Counted from the stretch's first letter, positions 34,285 through 46,243 are shown. The stretch: DNA of 64,000 nucleotides from Benincasa hispida (GCF_009727055.1 NC_052355.1:51039151-51103150); one strand, 5' to 3'. Notes: generated by a model not told the origin, from the letters alone. Numbers and translations are program-made.

Positions 34285-34750
34285 AATATTGTTCTATTTT
34301 GGCTCTTAAACTTTAAAGAAATGTCTATTTTAGTCCTAGAACTTTAAAAAAAAATATTTAATTTGGTCTTTGCTATTAAGATTATGTTAACTCTTTTAAT
34401 GATGAAATTACATCTAGCATGGGTTGAGCAACATGAAGATGAAATAAAATGTCAACAACTAACGTGACGTAGGTGAATGGCCAAAATCTCAAACTCATAA
34501 TGACTTTTGAGATCTCATATAGAGAATCGCTTTATTACCTAAATCAAAATTGAAATCCTAATTTTTTTTTATCGTGACAATTTAATTATAAAAAAATATA
34601 AGTTATCTCATCATTATGCTCAAGAGCTAACAAAATCTAATAGTAGAGATCAAAGTACTTTTCAAAAATTCAGAGATTAAAATGAACTTTTTTTTTTTAG
34701 TTTAAAGACTAAAATAAAACAATATTTAAAGTTTAGGAATAGGGATAAGA
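34285..34750 (+). mobile_element. MITE-2 copy 1 (long terminal inverted repeats)
   Basis: The left arm (about 34290-34395: CTATTTTGGCTCTTAAACTT, TTTTAGTCCTAGAACTTT) is the inverted counterpart of the right arm (about 34620-34745: AAAGACTAAAATAAAACAAT, AAGTTTAGGAATAGGGATAA). The core words GAGCAACATGAAGATGAAAT and AAAATGTCAACAACTAACGT recur in reverse orientation at 41425-41960, with a similar arm structure. Confidence 0.65.
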
Positions 34751-35815
34751 TTTAAACCTATAAATTATAAAAAAGATGAAACATTTTCCAACAAAACGTT
34801 AACTAAAAAGGGGAATCCAATTTTCCATCTATTAATGGTTGTTAGAGTTTATTAAGACACCAAACATCCGCATTATGCCCAAAGATAATGATAAAAAGCC
34901 CGACATAAAAAAGAGCATCACTCTCTCCTTTGCTTTTCTTCTACTTCCATTAATCTCTGTTCCAAAAGATGCTTTCTTTTTCTTTAATAATAATTATTTT
35001 AGGTTGTATTACGATAAATGTTTAATATTTTTTTTTAAGTAATTATATACATTTTTCTAAATATTTAAAAAATCAATTCAAATAAACTATAAAACTTTAA
35101 TCGAATTAAATCAACTCAAGTATTTCGAGAATAGATATTAATATATCTTAAAAAGCTTTAACTCATTGTTTCATAAGTGTGGAAGTGAGCAGCAAATTCT
35201 TCCATCTTTAAATTCCAAAACAAGAAATTAGATTTTCTTTTATAGTTTTTTAATAAAAAATTGTTTTTCAATATAAATCATCCTATATTTTCTCTTAAAA
35301 AAACATTAGAAATCCTTAACAAACTTTCAAATACTAATAGATTTAGTTCATAAAAAGCGTGATAGATATAGAATGTCACACTAATTAGAATTTCATAAAA
35401 GCCTAAAATTGATACAAGTTTTTTAAAAAGAGAAAATGATTAAAAACAGATAGAACTAAGAACAAGGAAAGGACACATGATTCGAGAAACCTACATCTAG
35501 AAAAAAACTCTCCAACTTTCACACAGCAAGAAGAGAAGCTACCAAGAGAAAGGTAGGCCGACGTGAACACCAGGACATGAATAACTCCATTGCAAGCCCT
35601 TACCAAAAGAAAACCTCTAAACATTCAGCCAAAAAAGGATTTCCTCTTTTCCTCAACTATAAAGTAAAAAGTAAAAGTAAAAATAAATAACATTGCTAAG
35701 TGAAGAGTTAGTTAATTTTTTTTTAATGAGTAATTTAAGGGTTAGTTTATCTTGTTGTTTATTTTTAAATGGCGGGAGGGCAGATCATAGCCATCAAAAT
35801 CTTCTTTCATCCGAA

Positions 35816-36011
35816 GTCTCTTTCTCTCTCTTTTAATAGACTTCCATACCCAACCACCTCTCTCCTTCCTTAACAACGTTTCTCATTTTTGTTTCTCTTC
35901 TTCACTCTACTCAACCTCCACTCTCACCTCCCATCTTCCATTTTTTCCGTTCTTTGGTTGCTGCTTCTCTTTTCCGGTCGCCGCCTCAGAGGGAAAACGA
36001 CGGTGGTGGTG
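35816..36011 (+). promoter_or_regulatory. Promoter-proximal and 5' untranslated region of the receptor kinase
   Basis: A pyrimidine-rich stretch (TCTTTCTCTCTCTTTTAATAG, later CACCTCTCTCCTTCC) precedes the coding region, as is common for plant 5' UTRs. An open frame extends upstream of the chosen start, but only from non-ATG codons. The first in-frame ATG is at 36012. A TATA-like ACTATAAAGT lies near 35657. The transcription start cannot be fixed from sequence. Confidence 0.4.
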
Positions 36012-39000
36012 ATGATGATGGAGAAGAATCTGTTGTTTCTCCTCTTGATTTTTCACTTTCAGGTTGCGTTTAGGGTTTTAGCCCTCTCACCTGACGGTCT
36101 CTCTCTTCTCTCTCTCAAGTCGGCGGTCGACCAGTCGCCGGATTCCTCTGTCTTCTCCGATTGGAACGAGAATGACTCCACGCCTTGCCGATGGTCTGGC
36201 ATTTCTTGCATGAATGTTTCCGGTGACTCGCGAGTCGTTGGAATTGCTCTCTCTGGTAAGAATCTCCATGGCTACATTCCTTCTGAACTCGGCTCGCTTG
36301 TCTATCTCCGGCGATTGAACCTCCATAACAACAATCTCTACGGCTCGATACCTGAGCAGTTGTTTAATGCTACCTCATTGCATAGCCTATTTCTCTACAG
36401 TAATAATCTCTCCGGTCCATTCCCTCCTTCGATCTGTAACATTCCGAGGCTTCAAAACCTCGATCTCTCTAACAATTCTCTCGCCGGACCAGTCCCCGAC
36501 GAATTGAAGAATTGTAAGCAATTGCAGCGATTAATACTCGCTAGAAATCAATTCGACGGAGAAATACCGTCTGGTGTTTGGTCAGGGATGGATAATTTAA
36601 TTCAACTCGATCTCTCATCCAACGATTTCAGCGGATCGATTCCGGAGGATCTAGGGCAACTGAAGACACTTTCCGGTACGCTCAACCTCTCCTTCAATCA
36701 TTTATCAGGTAAAATCCCGAAAACTCTCGGAGATTTGCCGGTGACGGTGAGTTTCGACCTCCGGAGCAACAATTTAAGTGGAAGCATACCTCAGACAGGT
36801 TCTTTTGCGAATCAGGGACCGACTGCATTTCTCAATAATCCCGAGTTGTGTGGATTTCCTCTTCAGAAATCTTGTGAGAATTCAGAACGTGGCTCACCGG
36901 GAAATCCGGATTCTAAGCCATCTTACATTGCTCCTAGAAAAGGATTGAGCGCCGGATTAATCATTCTCATCTCCGCCGCCGACGCCGCCGGAGTAGCGTT
37001 CATCGGCCTGGTAATAGTATACATATATTGGCGACGGAAGGACAATTCGAACGGCTGTAGCTGTACGGCGAAAAGAAAATTCGGCGGGAATCAGAAAAAC
37101 AGTCTCTGCAATTTTCCTTGTATGAATGGAAATGATAAGAACGAGGAGTCGGAAATGGAGGAACCAGAGAACAGTGACAGAAGCAGAGAGGAAGGAGGGC
37201 TTGTGGCCGTAGACAAAGGCTTTACGTTCGAGCTCGACGAGCTGCTGAGAGCGTCGGCATATGTGCTGGGAAAGAGTGGACTGGGAATTGTGTACAAAGT
37301 TGTCCTCGGAAATGGGATTCCGGTGGCTGTACGGCGGTTGGGGGAAGGCGGAGAACAGAGGTATAAGGAGTTCGCGGCGGAGGTACAGGCTATTGGAAGG
37401 GTAAAGCATCCGAATATTGTGAAATTGAGAGCTTATTATTGGGCGCCGGATGAGAAGCTTCTGATCAGTGATTTTATCTCCAATGGGAACTTGGCCTCTG
37501 CTCTTCGCGGTGAGTTCAATATTTCCTTTGCATTTCGTTATCTGATTGCTCTGTTTTTATCTGAATCTGCTGGATGGACGGGGGCTCGAAACTCCCCGAG
37601 TTACTCCTTTTTCCCGTTGTCAATTTTGCTTTTCAAGGATTCGTTTTATTTTCACTATCTTCATCATCCCGTAGCTAGAATTTAGCTTTCTACTACCTAA
37701 ATAATAATTATAATAATAAATAAATAAAGGAAAAATTAACTTTTTAGCCGTTTTGAGGAGTTTCCCGACCCCCAAGTTTCAAAGCGTTACTCCTTCGATT
37801 TTGAATTTTCTTTTAATTTAATCCGTAGGATTCAAAAAATGACAAATTGTTGAGTATTAAATTTTGTTTGAATTTAGTTCTTAAGGGTGTATTTGGCCAA
37901 GAAGTCGTGAACTCGAGTAGGAAACTCCACCCTTGTTTGGTTCAAAGACTTTGTGGGTCTTACTACTAAAAAAATTGTCTTAAGAATTCAAAACTCTCTA
38001 TATTTCACCATTCCTTACACTTCATTATTCTACTCCTTTATCCTCTTTGGTCCTCCAACTTCAAAAAAAGGGGAATGGGCTATAACCCACTCTATAATCT
38101 CGATTTTCATTAATTACTTGTTTTTGGTCTTTAACTAAAATAAATATAACTAATTAAATTTCACTATTAAAATTAAATTTAAATTTCTTTGTCATAATTA
38201 TCTTAAATTAATTGAATATTTAATTAAAATATCAAAATTAAAAGTGTAAATCAGAAAATTTTAAGATCAAATTCAAATAAAACTCAAAACTCAAATAGAA
38301 AATTGTGATATTTTAAAATCGAAAAATTAAATTGAGACCAAATTTAAAAACTAGATATCTAATATTTTAGAATTTGAGAACTAATTAAAAATTAAACTTA
38401 AAATTTAGGGAGGTTGAAAAAAAAAATAGGAATTATCTAACTTTCCTTACCCACCCGTGATAGCTTTTTGACACGTGGATTCCACGCAGCCTAATGTTTG
38501 ACGATTGTGGACCGTTGATCGATGACCTCTTCGACGGCGTAGACACAATGAATGCGAAGTTCTGGGTGGGGGAGAAAATTCCCGTATTGGATATTTGTTT
38601 TTTAGTTTTGGCTTTTGGTTGGGTACTTGAGTTGGAAGGGTTTTGTTGGGCATAATGGTTGGCTGTCTAATTGTCATTGTGAAGCATGAGATCCAACGAT
38701 GGATGTCCCCACGTTCTGTGCCCACTGCACTTTCCACGCTGCCTGCCCTGGATTGCAGCCGCTGTTCCGCTCCTTACGCATCCCAATGCTTTGAGTCTAC
38801 AAACCAAACAGTCAAACCTTTTACCTCCTAATCAAATAATTAACTACTCACCAGCTTTTAATAAGGGTATTAAAGCCAATAAACGTATATTATTATATTA
38901 AAAGGAAAAAAAAAACTCTAATAAGAATTTAGAATATGGGTTAGAAATTAACTATTGCAACTGAGGTTGGGTTTTATCTATGAGTGCCACAAAATAAATA

Positions 39001-40339
39001 ATATTGAAAACTGACAAATCAAATCCAACCAAATCAATATATTGGGTTGGTTTAGCATTTTAGTATAAATATTGGACATTTGATTTGTATTTGGAGAAAA
39101 CTTAAAAATTATTGACTATTGAAAAATCAATGAAAATTGAACTCAACCAAGGGTATATATAATTATTAGGATGCATGTGTATAATTATTATGATGCATGT
39201 ATCTTTGTTATTTTAAAAAATATATTTGATTTGAATCTATAAAAACATAGATAAATAAATAAATTCAAATTTAATTTGAAAATAGCAAAAATGATAAATT
39301 CAAAACAAAATTAAAAAATCAAGAACCAAATGGATAATAAATCGAACCGAAAGAAAATAAGTGTTTTTTATTCAACATTTGTTTGGTCACTATTTTGTTC
39401 TTAATTAGCTTCGAAACTAATAAAATCAAATCCAACTTTCATCTCATAACCTTTATCAAAGTTCAATGAAAATTAGCTAGGTTAAATTATAAATTTGTTT
39501 AGTCTCTAGGTGTGTGAATGTCTAACTTTCAGCTTATTTCTAATAGCTCTATAAATTTCAGGAAGTGACTTTTAATTATGTAAATTAATCTTCTAGTTTC
39601 CTTTCTTTTTTACTTTTTTTTTTTCAAGCAAAATTAATCTTTTCTAGTTCTTTCTTTAAAATATACTGTAATTCTAATTGCGGCCGTCAATAAAACAGGG
39701 AAGAACGGGCAGCCATCTTCAATCCTTTCATGGTCAACAAGATTACGAATAGCCAAGGGAACCGCAAGAGGATTGGCCTATCTCCACGAGTGCAGCCCAA
39801 GAAAATTCGTCCATGGCGACATCAAGCCCTCCAACATTCTCCTCGACAACGATTTCCAGCCCCACATCTCCGACTTCGGCCTCAACCGCTTAATCAGCAT
39901 CACCGGCAACAACCCCTCCTCCTCCGGCGGCCTCATCGGCGGCGCCTTCTCCTACCTCAAGTCCGTCCAAACCGACCGCAACAACAACTACTGCGCCCCA
40001 GAGGCCCGAGCCCCCGGCGGCCGCCCCACCCAAAAATGGGATGTCTATTCCTTCGGCGTCATGGTCCTCGAATTACTCACCGGAAAGTCGCCGGAGCTTT
40101 CTCCGAACACGTCGACTTCTTTGGAGATTCCAGATTTGGTGAGATGGGTTAGAAAAGGATTTGAAGAAGCAAAGCCATTGTCGGAGTTGGTTGATCCTGC
40201 TCTGTTACAAGAAGTACATGCTAAGAAAGAGGTGCTCGCCGTATTCCACGTGGCGCTATCTTGTACAGAGAGCGACCCGGAAATTCGGCCCAGAATGAAG
40301 ACAGTGTCGGAGAGTTTCGATAGGATTGGATCATCGTGA
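36012..40339 (+). CDS. LRR receptor-like kinase, ZAR1-like (two exons: 36012-37509, 39699-40339)
   Basis: Plasma-membrane receptor-like kinase with extracellular LRRs and a cytosolic protein-kinase domain; the ligand is unknown. Joining the exons gives 712 residues, normal for the ZAR1 group of LRR-III kinases. Signal peptide about 1-24; LRR N-cap about 25-66 (SDWNENDSTPCRWSGISC); some six to seven LRRs about 74-260; a TM helix about 312-340 followed by the stop-transfer WRRK; an acidic juxtamembrane segment about 376-395; kinase about 418-708. The glycine loop is GKSGLG. The beta-3 lysine is replaced by arginine (VAVRRL, R441) and the HRD motif reads HGD (538-540). DFG (558-560) and CAPE (598-601) are kept. 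The altered lysine and HRD, typical of this subfamily, suggest weak or atypical catalysis. The start is the first of three consecutive in-frame ATGs. No disruption is seen. Confidence 0.93.
37510..39698 (+). other. Phase-1 intron of the receptor kinase (2189 bp)
   Basis: Donor CGCG/GTGAGT at 37510 and acceptor AAAACAG/GG at 39697-39698. Splicing restores ALRG-KNGQPSSILSW, continuous with the family between the kinase N- and C-lobes. An intron at about this point is usual in the subfamily, but 2.2 kb is long for it. The intron holds a stretch beginning GGGTGTATTTGGCC at about 37887 that resembles a MITE end at 42163, AT-rich filler, and a GC-richer island at about 38445-38840. If retained, the frame stops at 37683-37685, which would truncate the kinase after its N-lobe. 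Confidence 0.9.
38445..38840. promoter_or_regulatory. GC-richer island with a G-box inside the kinase intron
   Basis: In an otherwise AT-rich intron, about 400 bp has near-balanced composition. It includes a CACGTG G-box at 38472-38477 in GACACGTGGATTCCACGC, ACCGTTGATCGATGACC, and GATCCAACGATGGATG. There is no coding frame with family support on either strand; the ORFs at 38447-38737 and 38643-38901 look like chance. It could be an intronic enhancer, a fragment of another promoter, or an old insertion. Confidence 0.3.
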
Positions 40340-40935
40340 GAAATGATTGTCATTTGTGGAACGTGGCGGCCATTGTTGTACCATTCAAGCTGCTGCTGCT
40401 GTAATTTTGACTATGAATTTGCAGGAGCCAATTATTCTTTAAGGCCAACTTTAGGGGAGAGTTTGCGGAAGAAGACAAGAAAGATTAGGTTGGGCCCAAA
40501 TTTGTCCATGGAGATGGGGTTTTTTTTTTTTTTTTTTCCCATTTGATTTTGTAATTGTTGTTCTTCTTCTTTCTTTATGGTATAATTTGTTTTTGCTTTA
40601 CATTTTGCAGTGACGAATGAGGAAAGAAAATGTTCTGCAATTTGAAAATTTTCAGTCATATTCCTTTATAAGATATGGAAATAATAATGACGACACACTT
40701 CTTCTTGTCTTTTTGCTTTTTTTTGGTTGTGATTTTGGATCCCTTCGATTTCTTATTGTCGAAATAAAATAACGTCGCATTTACTCAAAATAAATATAAT
40801 AAATCAATAATAATTTTAAAAAAAATGGTCACGTTTGATTACATTTTGTTGCTTATTTCTGTACCCATATTGATATCTTTAGGACCATTTTTAAATTTGT
40901 AATAAAAAAATGCGAACTGATTGACGGAGTGTGCT
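40340..40935 (+). other. 3' flank of the receptor kinase
   Basis: Sequence after the stop, with a T/A-rich stretch typical of a plant 3' UTR (poly-T at about 40521-40537, GAAATAAAATAACG near 40760). No gene is seen. The polyadenylation site is uncertain. Confidence 0.4.
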
Positions 40936-41220
40936 AAATTATCCAATCGCTTTTGAAAAGAGGGTGGTCAATCACCTTTATTATTACCGTTGCAATAAGT
41001 TAATTATGAATTTGTTACATTTATTGTTATCGTTATTGTTTGACCTTAAACAGTAACGATAACAGTAAATGTGAAAAATTCATTATTTTATATAAATGTG
41101 ATCAAAAGCAATCAAATTAAGTTTGTGATTGTAGCACATTACAATTGATCTATTAATGAAATCCTATTGCGATTACATCAATTTTCATTATGGATTAGTA
41201 AACCTGACCCTTGTTCTTTA
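40935..41220 (-). mobile_element. MITE-1 copy 2 (opposite orientation)
   Basis: Its reverse complement repeats the word order of 30001-30380, ending at CCATAATGAAAATTGATGTAAT and containing TTACTGTTATCGTTACTGTT. A fold-back structure is visible: TTATTGTTATCGTTATTGTT and AACAGTAACGATAACAGTAA lie about 15 bp apart. Confidence 0.5.
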
Positions 41221-41424
41221 AAATAGTTCTAAAAGTGAAGTGGGAGTATTGATTCTTTAGAGGAGTTTTGGAAGCAACTAGTGGAGTTGAACTCAATGAA
41301 TCATGAAATCTGAAAAGTTGTGAACTTCAAATTTTCGGTGTAAAAAGTTAATAATAATATATATATATATATATTTCTGAAAGTGTGGAATTTGAATTTT
41401 ACCTATTAAATTAGTTTAAATCCT

Positions 41425-41960
41425 ATTTTGATTTCTAAACTTAAAAGTTTGTTATATTTTGGTCCTTAAACTTTTAAAAACATTTATTATAGTCCCTAAA
41501 CTTTTAAAAAGTATTTACCTTGGTCCCTACTATTAAAATTATATTAATTATAAAACAAAATGATGAAATGACTTGTATTGTCAGATGACTAGACTACCAA
41601 ATAAGTTAGTTACACTAAAAAATATAGGGTTTTAATTTTGAATTAGGTGGTAATGCGATTTTCTATAGAACTCAACGGTCATTTTACGTTCAAAATTTTG
41701 GCCGTTCAGTACTTTATCATGTTGATTGTTGACATTTTACTTTACCTTCATTTTGCTCAATGCATGATAGACGCAATTTCATAAGAGTTAACAAAATCTT
41801 AATAGTATGGACCAAAATAAACATTTTTTAATAGTTCAAAGATTAAAATTTTCGTTTTTTAAAGTTCAAGAATCAAAATAAATATTTTTTAATAATTCAA
41901 AGATGAAAACTTTCGTTTTTTAAAGTTCAAGGACCAAAATAGAATAAGATTAACCATTTA
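41425..41960 (-). mobile_element. MITE-2 copy 2 (opposite orientation)
   Basis: Long inverted arms: TTTGGTCCTTAAACTTTTAA at the left and AAAGTTCAAGGACCAAAATA at the right, with a repeated sub-unit inside each arm. The core is the reverse complement of the core at 34400-34540 (GAGCAAAATGAAGGTAAAGT, AAAATGTCAACAATCAACAT on the minus strand). Confidence 0.65.
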
Positions 41961-42162
41961 TGAAATAAAATAGGATTTAAATCTATTAAATTTCATGATT
42001 TGAATAGTATCATAACATTGATTCAAACTTCCCCTTTTTCTACAACTTAGGCGTTGATGCAATTTTTTTTTTTAAAGAAGCGTAAAACTCATTCAACATG
42101 TGCGTTTAAAATGAAATTTTATAGATAGAAATTGAATCAATAGGATAATTTAGAAATTTTTA

Positions 42163-42755
42163 GGGTGTATTTGACAGAGTTTGAAAACAATAGATTCAAA
42201 ACAAAGTGGTATATTATATTTTTCACATATATATTTTGTATTAGATATAAAAATTAGATTCTAATTTAAATAAGGGTTTAAAATGCATTTGGTACTATAT
42301 ATTTATAAATCATAAAACTAGTTATGTTTCTAAATGTTTTTATCTAATTAATTTATGAATATTTAATTGACAACAAACTATTATTAGTTAATTTATGAAT
42401 ATGACTTTTGTTAAAAAAAAAAAAGTTATACATTTATTATTTTGTAATGTTATATAATTATAATATAGTACATAATACATATTATATTTTTAAAAATGTG
42501 AATTGAGTTTATAGTATGACATATTGGATCACTAAATATTTTAATCTTTATTTAATATAATTTTACATTTTAAAATTTAAATTCTGAACACAATTAAAAT
42601 ATACAAATGTTGTTTTCAGAATTTGTGCTATTTGGATCATATAATCTAAAAAAAAAAAATCAGAAATAAAATTCGAATTGTTTATTTTCATATTTAATGA
42701 ATTCAATAAATCGGAAAACATAAAACATAATTCAGATTCTCTACCAAATAGATCG
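42163..42755. mobile_element. Possible MITE with imperfect terminal inverted repeats
   Basis: The left end GGGTGTATTTGACAGAGTTTGAA and the reverse complement of the right end, CGATCTATTTGGTAGAGAATCTGAA, are similar over about 24 bp. The interior is AT-rich and non-coding. The target duplication is unclear. Confidence 0.35.
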
Positions 42756-43783
42756 TAAGTGTCACGTATTATTAAGGCTAAGAGAGTTTAGTGTTGTAAT
42801 TTTGATTTTAATATAATTTGTCCGGTGAGGGCAAAAGAAACAATATCTTTTTATAGTCTTTCCATATCTTTTTTATTTTTTTAATATTGGTCACCAAATT
42901 TAAGGGATATAAGGTGTGTATTTTTTTCATTGATTTATATAATAAAGTTTGCTGTTGGCACCAATATGAATTTGTCATTGATTTTGGTTATTTTAATAGC
43001 CTAGATTAGAAGGATTTATATTATTGATATACATGATTTTAGCTTTTATATATATATATATATAGTAGTATACCTGTGATATTTAATTTTAGATAATCAA
43101 TAATATATCAGTAAAATTTTAGATATATCGATTTAATAATATACTTCATATGCATTATAGATTCATAGTGCATCGATATCTTACCTATGACTCATTTTTA
43201 TCATTCAATTAATAAATCTAAGAAGCTTATCATAAATTAGCTATTAGATAGGGGTATATAAGAAACAATTCAATAGTAATCTTTTATGTTTCTAGTAAAT
43301 CAACAATATATAAAAAAATTGTAAAGTACAATAGTTGTCTATGGAGATCAATCAATAAGTACATATATTAGATTTTTTTAGTAAATCAACAAGCTATCAA
43401 AATACATCGATCAATAAATATACTAGAATTTTTAATACATCAGCATGCTATCAAACATCAAATAATAAAAATATTAAAAGTTTAAGTATATCGATAGGCT
43501 ACCAAACATCAATTAATATTCATTTTTTTTAAAAAAATATTAAACTTTGAAATCATCAATTAACTATCAAATATCAATCAATGTTCATTTTCAAGAAAAC
43601 TTAAATTTTGTGTATAAATTATAACTGACTGATGTACCAAATTTAAAGTGGATCGAATATATAAATTGATAAACCAAGACTGATAACTACACTAATATAC
43701 CAAAAATTAATAAAACTAAGAAATCTGAAATAACCAAAGTATTTTATTTCACTGCTTAAAAATGAAGATGGAATCGTGGAATT
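42756..43783. other. AT-rich intergenic sequence
   Basis: No gene. It includes an (AT)n tract at about 43048-43065. From 43300 to 43600 a loosely repeated word (ATCAACA(A/T)..TATCAAA/ATCAATTAATA) recurs several times at irregular spacing. Nothing else is recognisable. Confidence 0.6.
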
Positions 43784-44346
43784 TAGGGGTGTTCAAAAAA
43801 CTTGATGACCCGAAAAAGTAGATCAATCCAATCCAGCCCATGCAGTTTGGGTTGGGTTATCAACTCATTTGAGTTGGATTTGGTTCAAATAAATGAAAAT
43901 TTTATGGGTCGAATTGGTTCATGGGTTCACCTAATATAACCCAAACCAACCCAAATTTATTATTAACTTTAAAATATAATTTTATTATTTATAACACAAT
44001 TATTTATACATATATTGATTTTAATTTTATTTAATTCTAATAGTTTTTTAATAATTTATTCTTCAACAACTCTTAAAATAGTTTCTTTACACTTTAGGAA
44101 AAAAACACTATATAAATTGAAATTGAGTTGTTAATCTTAATTTCTTATATGAAAATAATTAAATTAGATTTTTACATATTTACGTTTTGCTACTTTTTAA
44201 AACAAAATTTAAATTAATGTCCTGATTGGTTGGGTTGGGTTGGGTTCATTTTTTATTAAGGGTTATTTGGGTTGAAAAAATTTACAACCCGAATGATTGG
44301 ATTGGGTCTAAAAAAAATCTTTCAACCCAACCCATGAACATCTCTA
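43784..44346. mobile_element. hAT-type MITE with 8-bp target duplication
   Basis: Terminal repeats TAGGGGTGTTCA (left) and TAGAGATGTTCA (reverse complement of the right end). The subterminal regions are rich in GGGTTGGGTT and its complement AACCCAACCC. Flanks GTGGAATT (43776-43783) and GTGAAATT (44347-44354) form an 8-bp target duplication with one mismatch, the hAT size. It is non-coding and non-autonomous. Confidence 0.8.
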
Positions 44347-44354
44347 GTGAAATT

Positions 44355-45125
44355 TAATCTTGCATGACTTTTTGGACTTTTCAAGTTTAGTAATTGAGAT
44401 GATATGATTGCTTTGCCTTTTTTTTAACATAACTTACTAATAGTGCAATTAATCTATTAATAATCACATATCATAGAGAAATAATACTAAAACTTAATTA
44501 GAATAAATACATATTAATTGAGAAAAATTCATATGTCCAATCCAAATCAAATATATTTTGTGATATGATAAAAAGTGAATTACAATATTGACAATAGAGT
44601 AACTTTCATAAAGGTAAGATGCTTAGAATCTCACCCACCCAACATATGTTTGAACTATATATAAAAAAACAAAACGCTGCAATATAAAAACAAAAAAGTA
44701 AGATGTAGTGTCACTAGCAAGGAATTACATGACAAAACTTTTGTTGTGAAGTATAATCTTTCATCAATTTGTGAAAGAAATATTATGATCATTCATGTTC
44801 ATATTCCGTAAACAGAAGCCTTTAAATGGAAAGGCCTTTGATAACAACTATCCAACTAATAATAACATTTCAAACAAAACGGCTCAAGCTAAATAACATC
44901 TATATTGAAGCCTCCATTTCATTGAAATTCTTTTTTTTAAATGAAAGTTTGGGCTATAATTATAGTTTAAAATTTCGATCGAACTTAGTGAGATTTCGAC
45001 ATGTCAACCTACTCCACATATGGAAGAGGTAAAAATATCCTTTTCCCCCTCTTTCGTGGACAAACTCAAAATTTCGAAGTGTCAGCCAAAATTTATATAA
45101 ATGTTACAAATCTTAAATTTTAATT
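44355..45125. other. AT-rich sequence without recognisable features
   Basis: There is no credible gene; the ORF at 44826-45032 has no family support. It lies between the hAT MITE and the broken end of the family-C copia gag. Confidence 0.6.
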
Positions 45126-45600
45126 TTACACTCTTTTTTTTAAAAAAAAAAAAATGTGTATCATTACTGATTTGGCAACATTTCCCTCCTCTATCAGTCC
45201 CTTGACATTCAATATGGACCGAAGTTTATTCAGGGAGCTAACATTACTAGTTTCATCGATATCAACCACATCCTGCTTGAATTGTGAGGACTTTCGCTCA
45301 AATAATTCTTGCATTGATTACATGATCTGAAGTACAATGATCATGATCTTTGACTAAGACATCAAGTATGCTTGCCAAAATGTAAATTCAGGTCTTATCA
45401 TTGGCCTTCGTCCAACTTTCATATGTATCAAGAACACTTCGTGTTGCATCAGGGGTTGGAACTGGAGGACATTCCTCAATCAAGACGAAGTTAAGGTCGT
45501 CAACCACGAAAATAGTTTTAATCGATTTTTTTCAAGTTGTATATTTAGCTTCGGTCAAAAAGAGGTAAACATTAGAAAAATAGAACTTGACATATTGCTG
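45126..45600 (-). pseudogene. Copia gag N-terminal fragment (family C)
   Basis: In the minus direction from about 45597: MSSSIFL, then VVDDLNFVLIEECPPVPTPD, SWTKANDKT and YILASILDVLVKDH. These are the typical words of plant copia gag N-termini. A frameshift and stops interrupt it, and it degrades after about 45300; the last 62-codon frame to 45126 is only loosely gag-like. The rest of the polyprotein is missing. Confidence 0.75.
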
Positions 45601-46179
45601 AGATTTTAACATAACTCTAATAAATCCAATCAATTTTAGCAAAATTTTAATAAACCTCATTTAACATCTAATTTTGCAATGATGTTTTAGTGATTTAGGA
45701 CAAAAGCCATCGAAGGGTGGTTAGTCATCTATTCATTGAACTGAGACACTCTCAACTAATCATTACACCAGTATAACTCCATTCCTATAACAATTAGTCA
45801 CCATTGATTTGGTCAATAAATCATTAACTTACTTAACAATTTCTCGTAAGTGTAATCCTTCATTTTAGACCTAGAGTTTCGTCCCAATGAGTCAACCGAA
45901 GGGAAAAACCAATTGGGGTAAAAACTAAAACAATCCTATCTATTTTTGGAGTTCGCCCTAATATTGACTTAATGCACAAACCATCCGAAGGGGGATGCTC
46001 CCAAGGTGCCTCGAGGTCGTGCAAGAAAGTCTCACAATGCAAACCAATGAAGGAGACTGTAGGACATGTTGACACACATCCCTCTCCCACTTACTATAAA
46101 TATTCTTTCCATTCACCTTGATATTGACCCATGCAAACACCATTTGAAGCGGGATTCTCCTAAGGCGCCTCAAGGCCAA

Positions 46180-46243
46180 GCATAAGTCTCACGGTGTGAA
46201 CTTTAAGGGAGAACGTGAGTGGAAGAATCGATGTATCATATAC
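46180..46243. repeat. 64-bp exact repeat flanking an N gap (copy 1)
   Basis: GCATAAGTCTCACGGTGTGA through to ATGTATCATATAC is repeated without change at 46252-46315, directly after the N run. It is interpreted as an unmerged contig overlap. Confidence 0.95.

Larger units (their letters stand above)
29525..35815. other. AT-rich intergenic region upstream of the receptor kinase
   Basis: There is no gene longer than chance ORFs. It holds (AT)n tracts (about 30936-30967, 32349-32363, 32629-32645), homopolymer runs, and two MITE-like elements described separately (about 30001-30380 and 34285-34750). The small ORFs at 29646, 34839 and 35403 have no recognisable family. Confidence 0.7.

Noticed and set aside
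34839..35624. Small ORFs upstream of the kinase gene (34839-35042 and 35403-35624)
   Set aside because: Short, low-complexity or antisense frames in AT-rich promoter-distal DNA.
35889..36011. Upstream in-frame extension of the kinase from a TTG codon
   Set aside because: It is non-ATG and pyrimidine-rich. The signal peptide begins properly at the ATG cluster at 36012, so the extension is taken as 5' UTR.
36087..37409. Minus-strand ORFs opposite the receptor kinase exon 1
   Set aside because: They are antisense shadows of a GC-richer, well-conserved exon and have no family features.
39730..40152. Plus-strand Arg/Pro/His-rich ORF overlapping kinase exon 2
   Set aside because: It is an out-of-frame reading of the kinase exon; its composition follows from GC-rich codons in the true frame.
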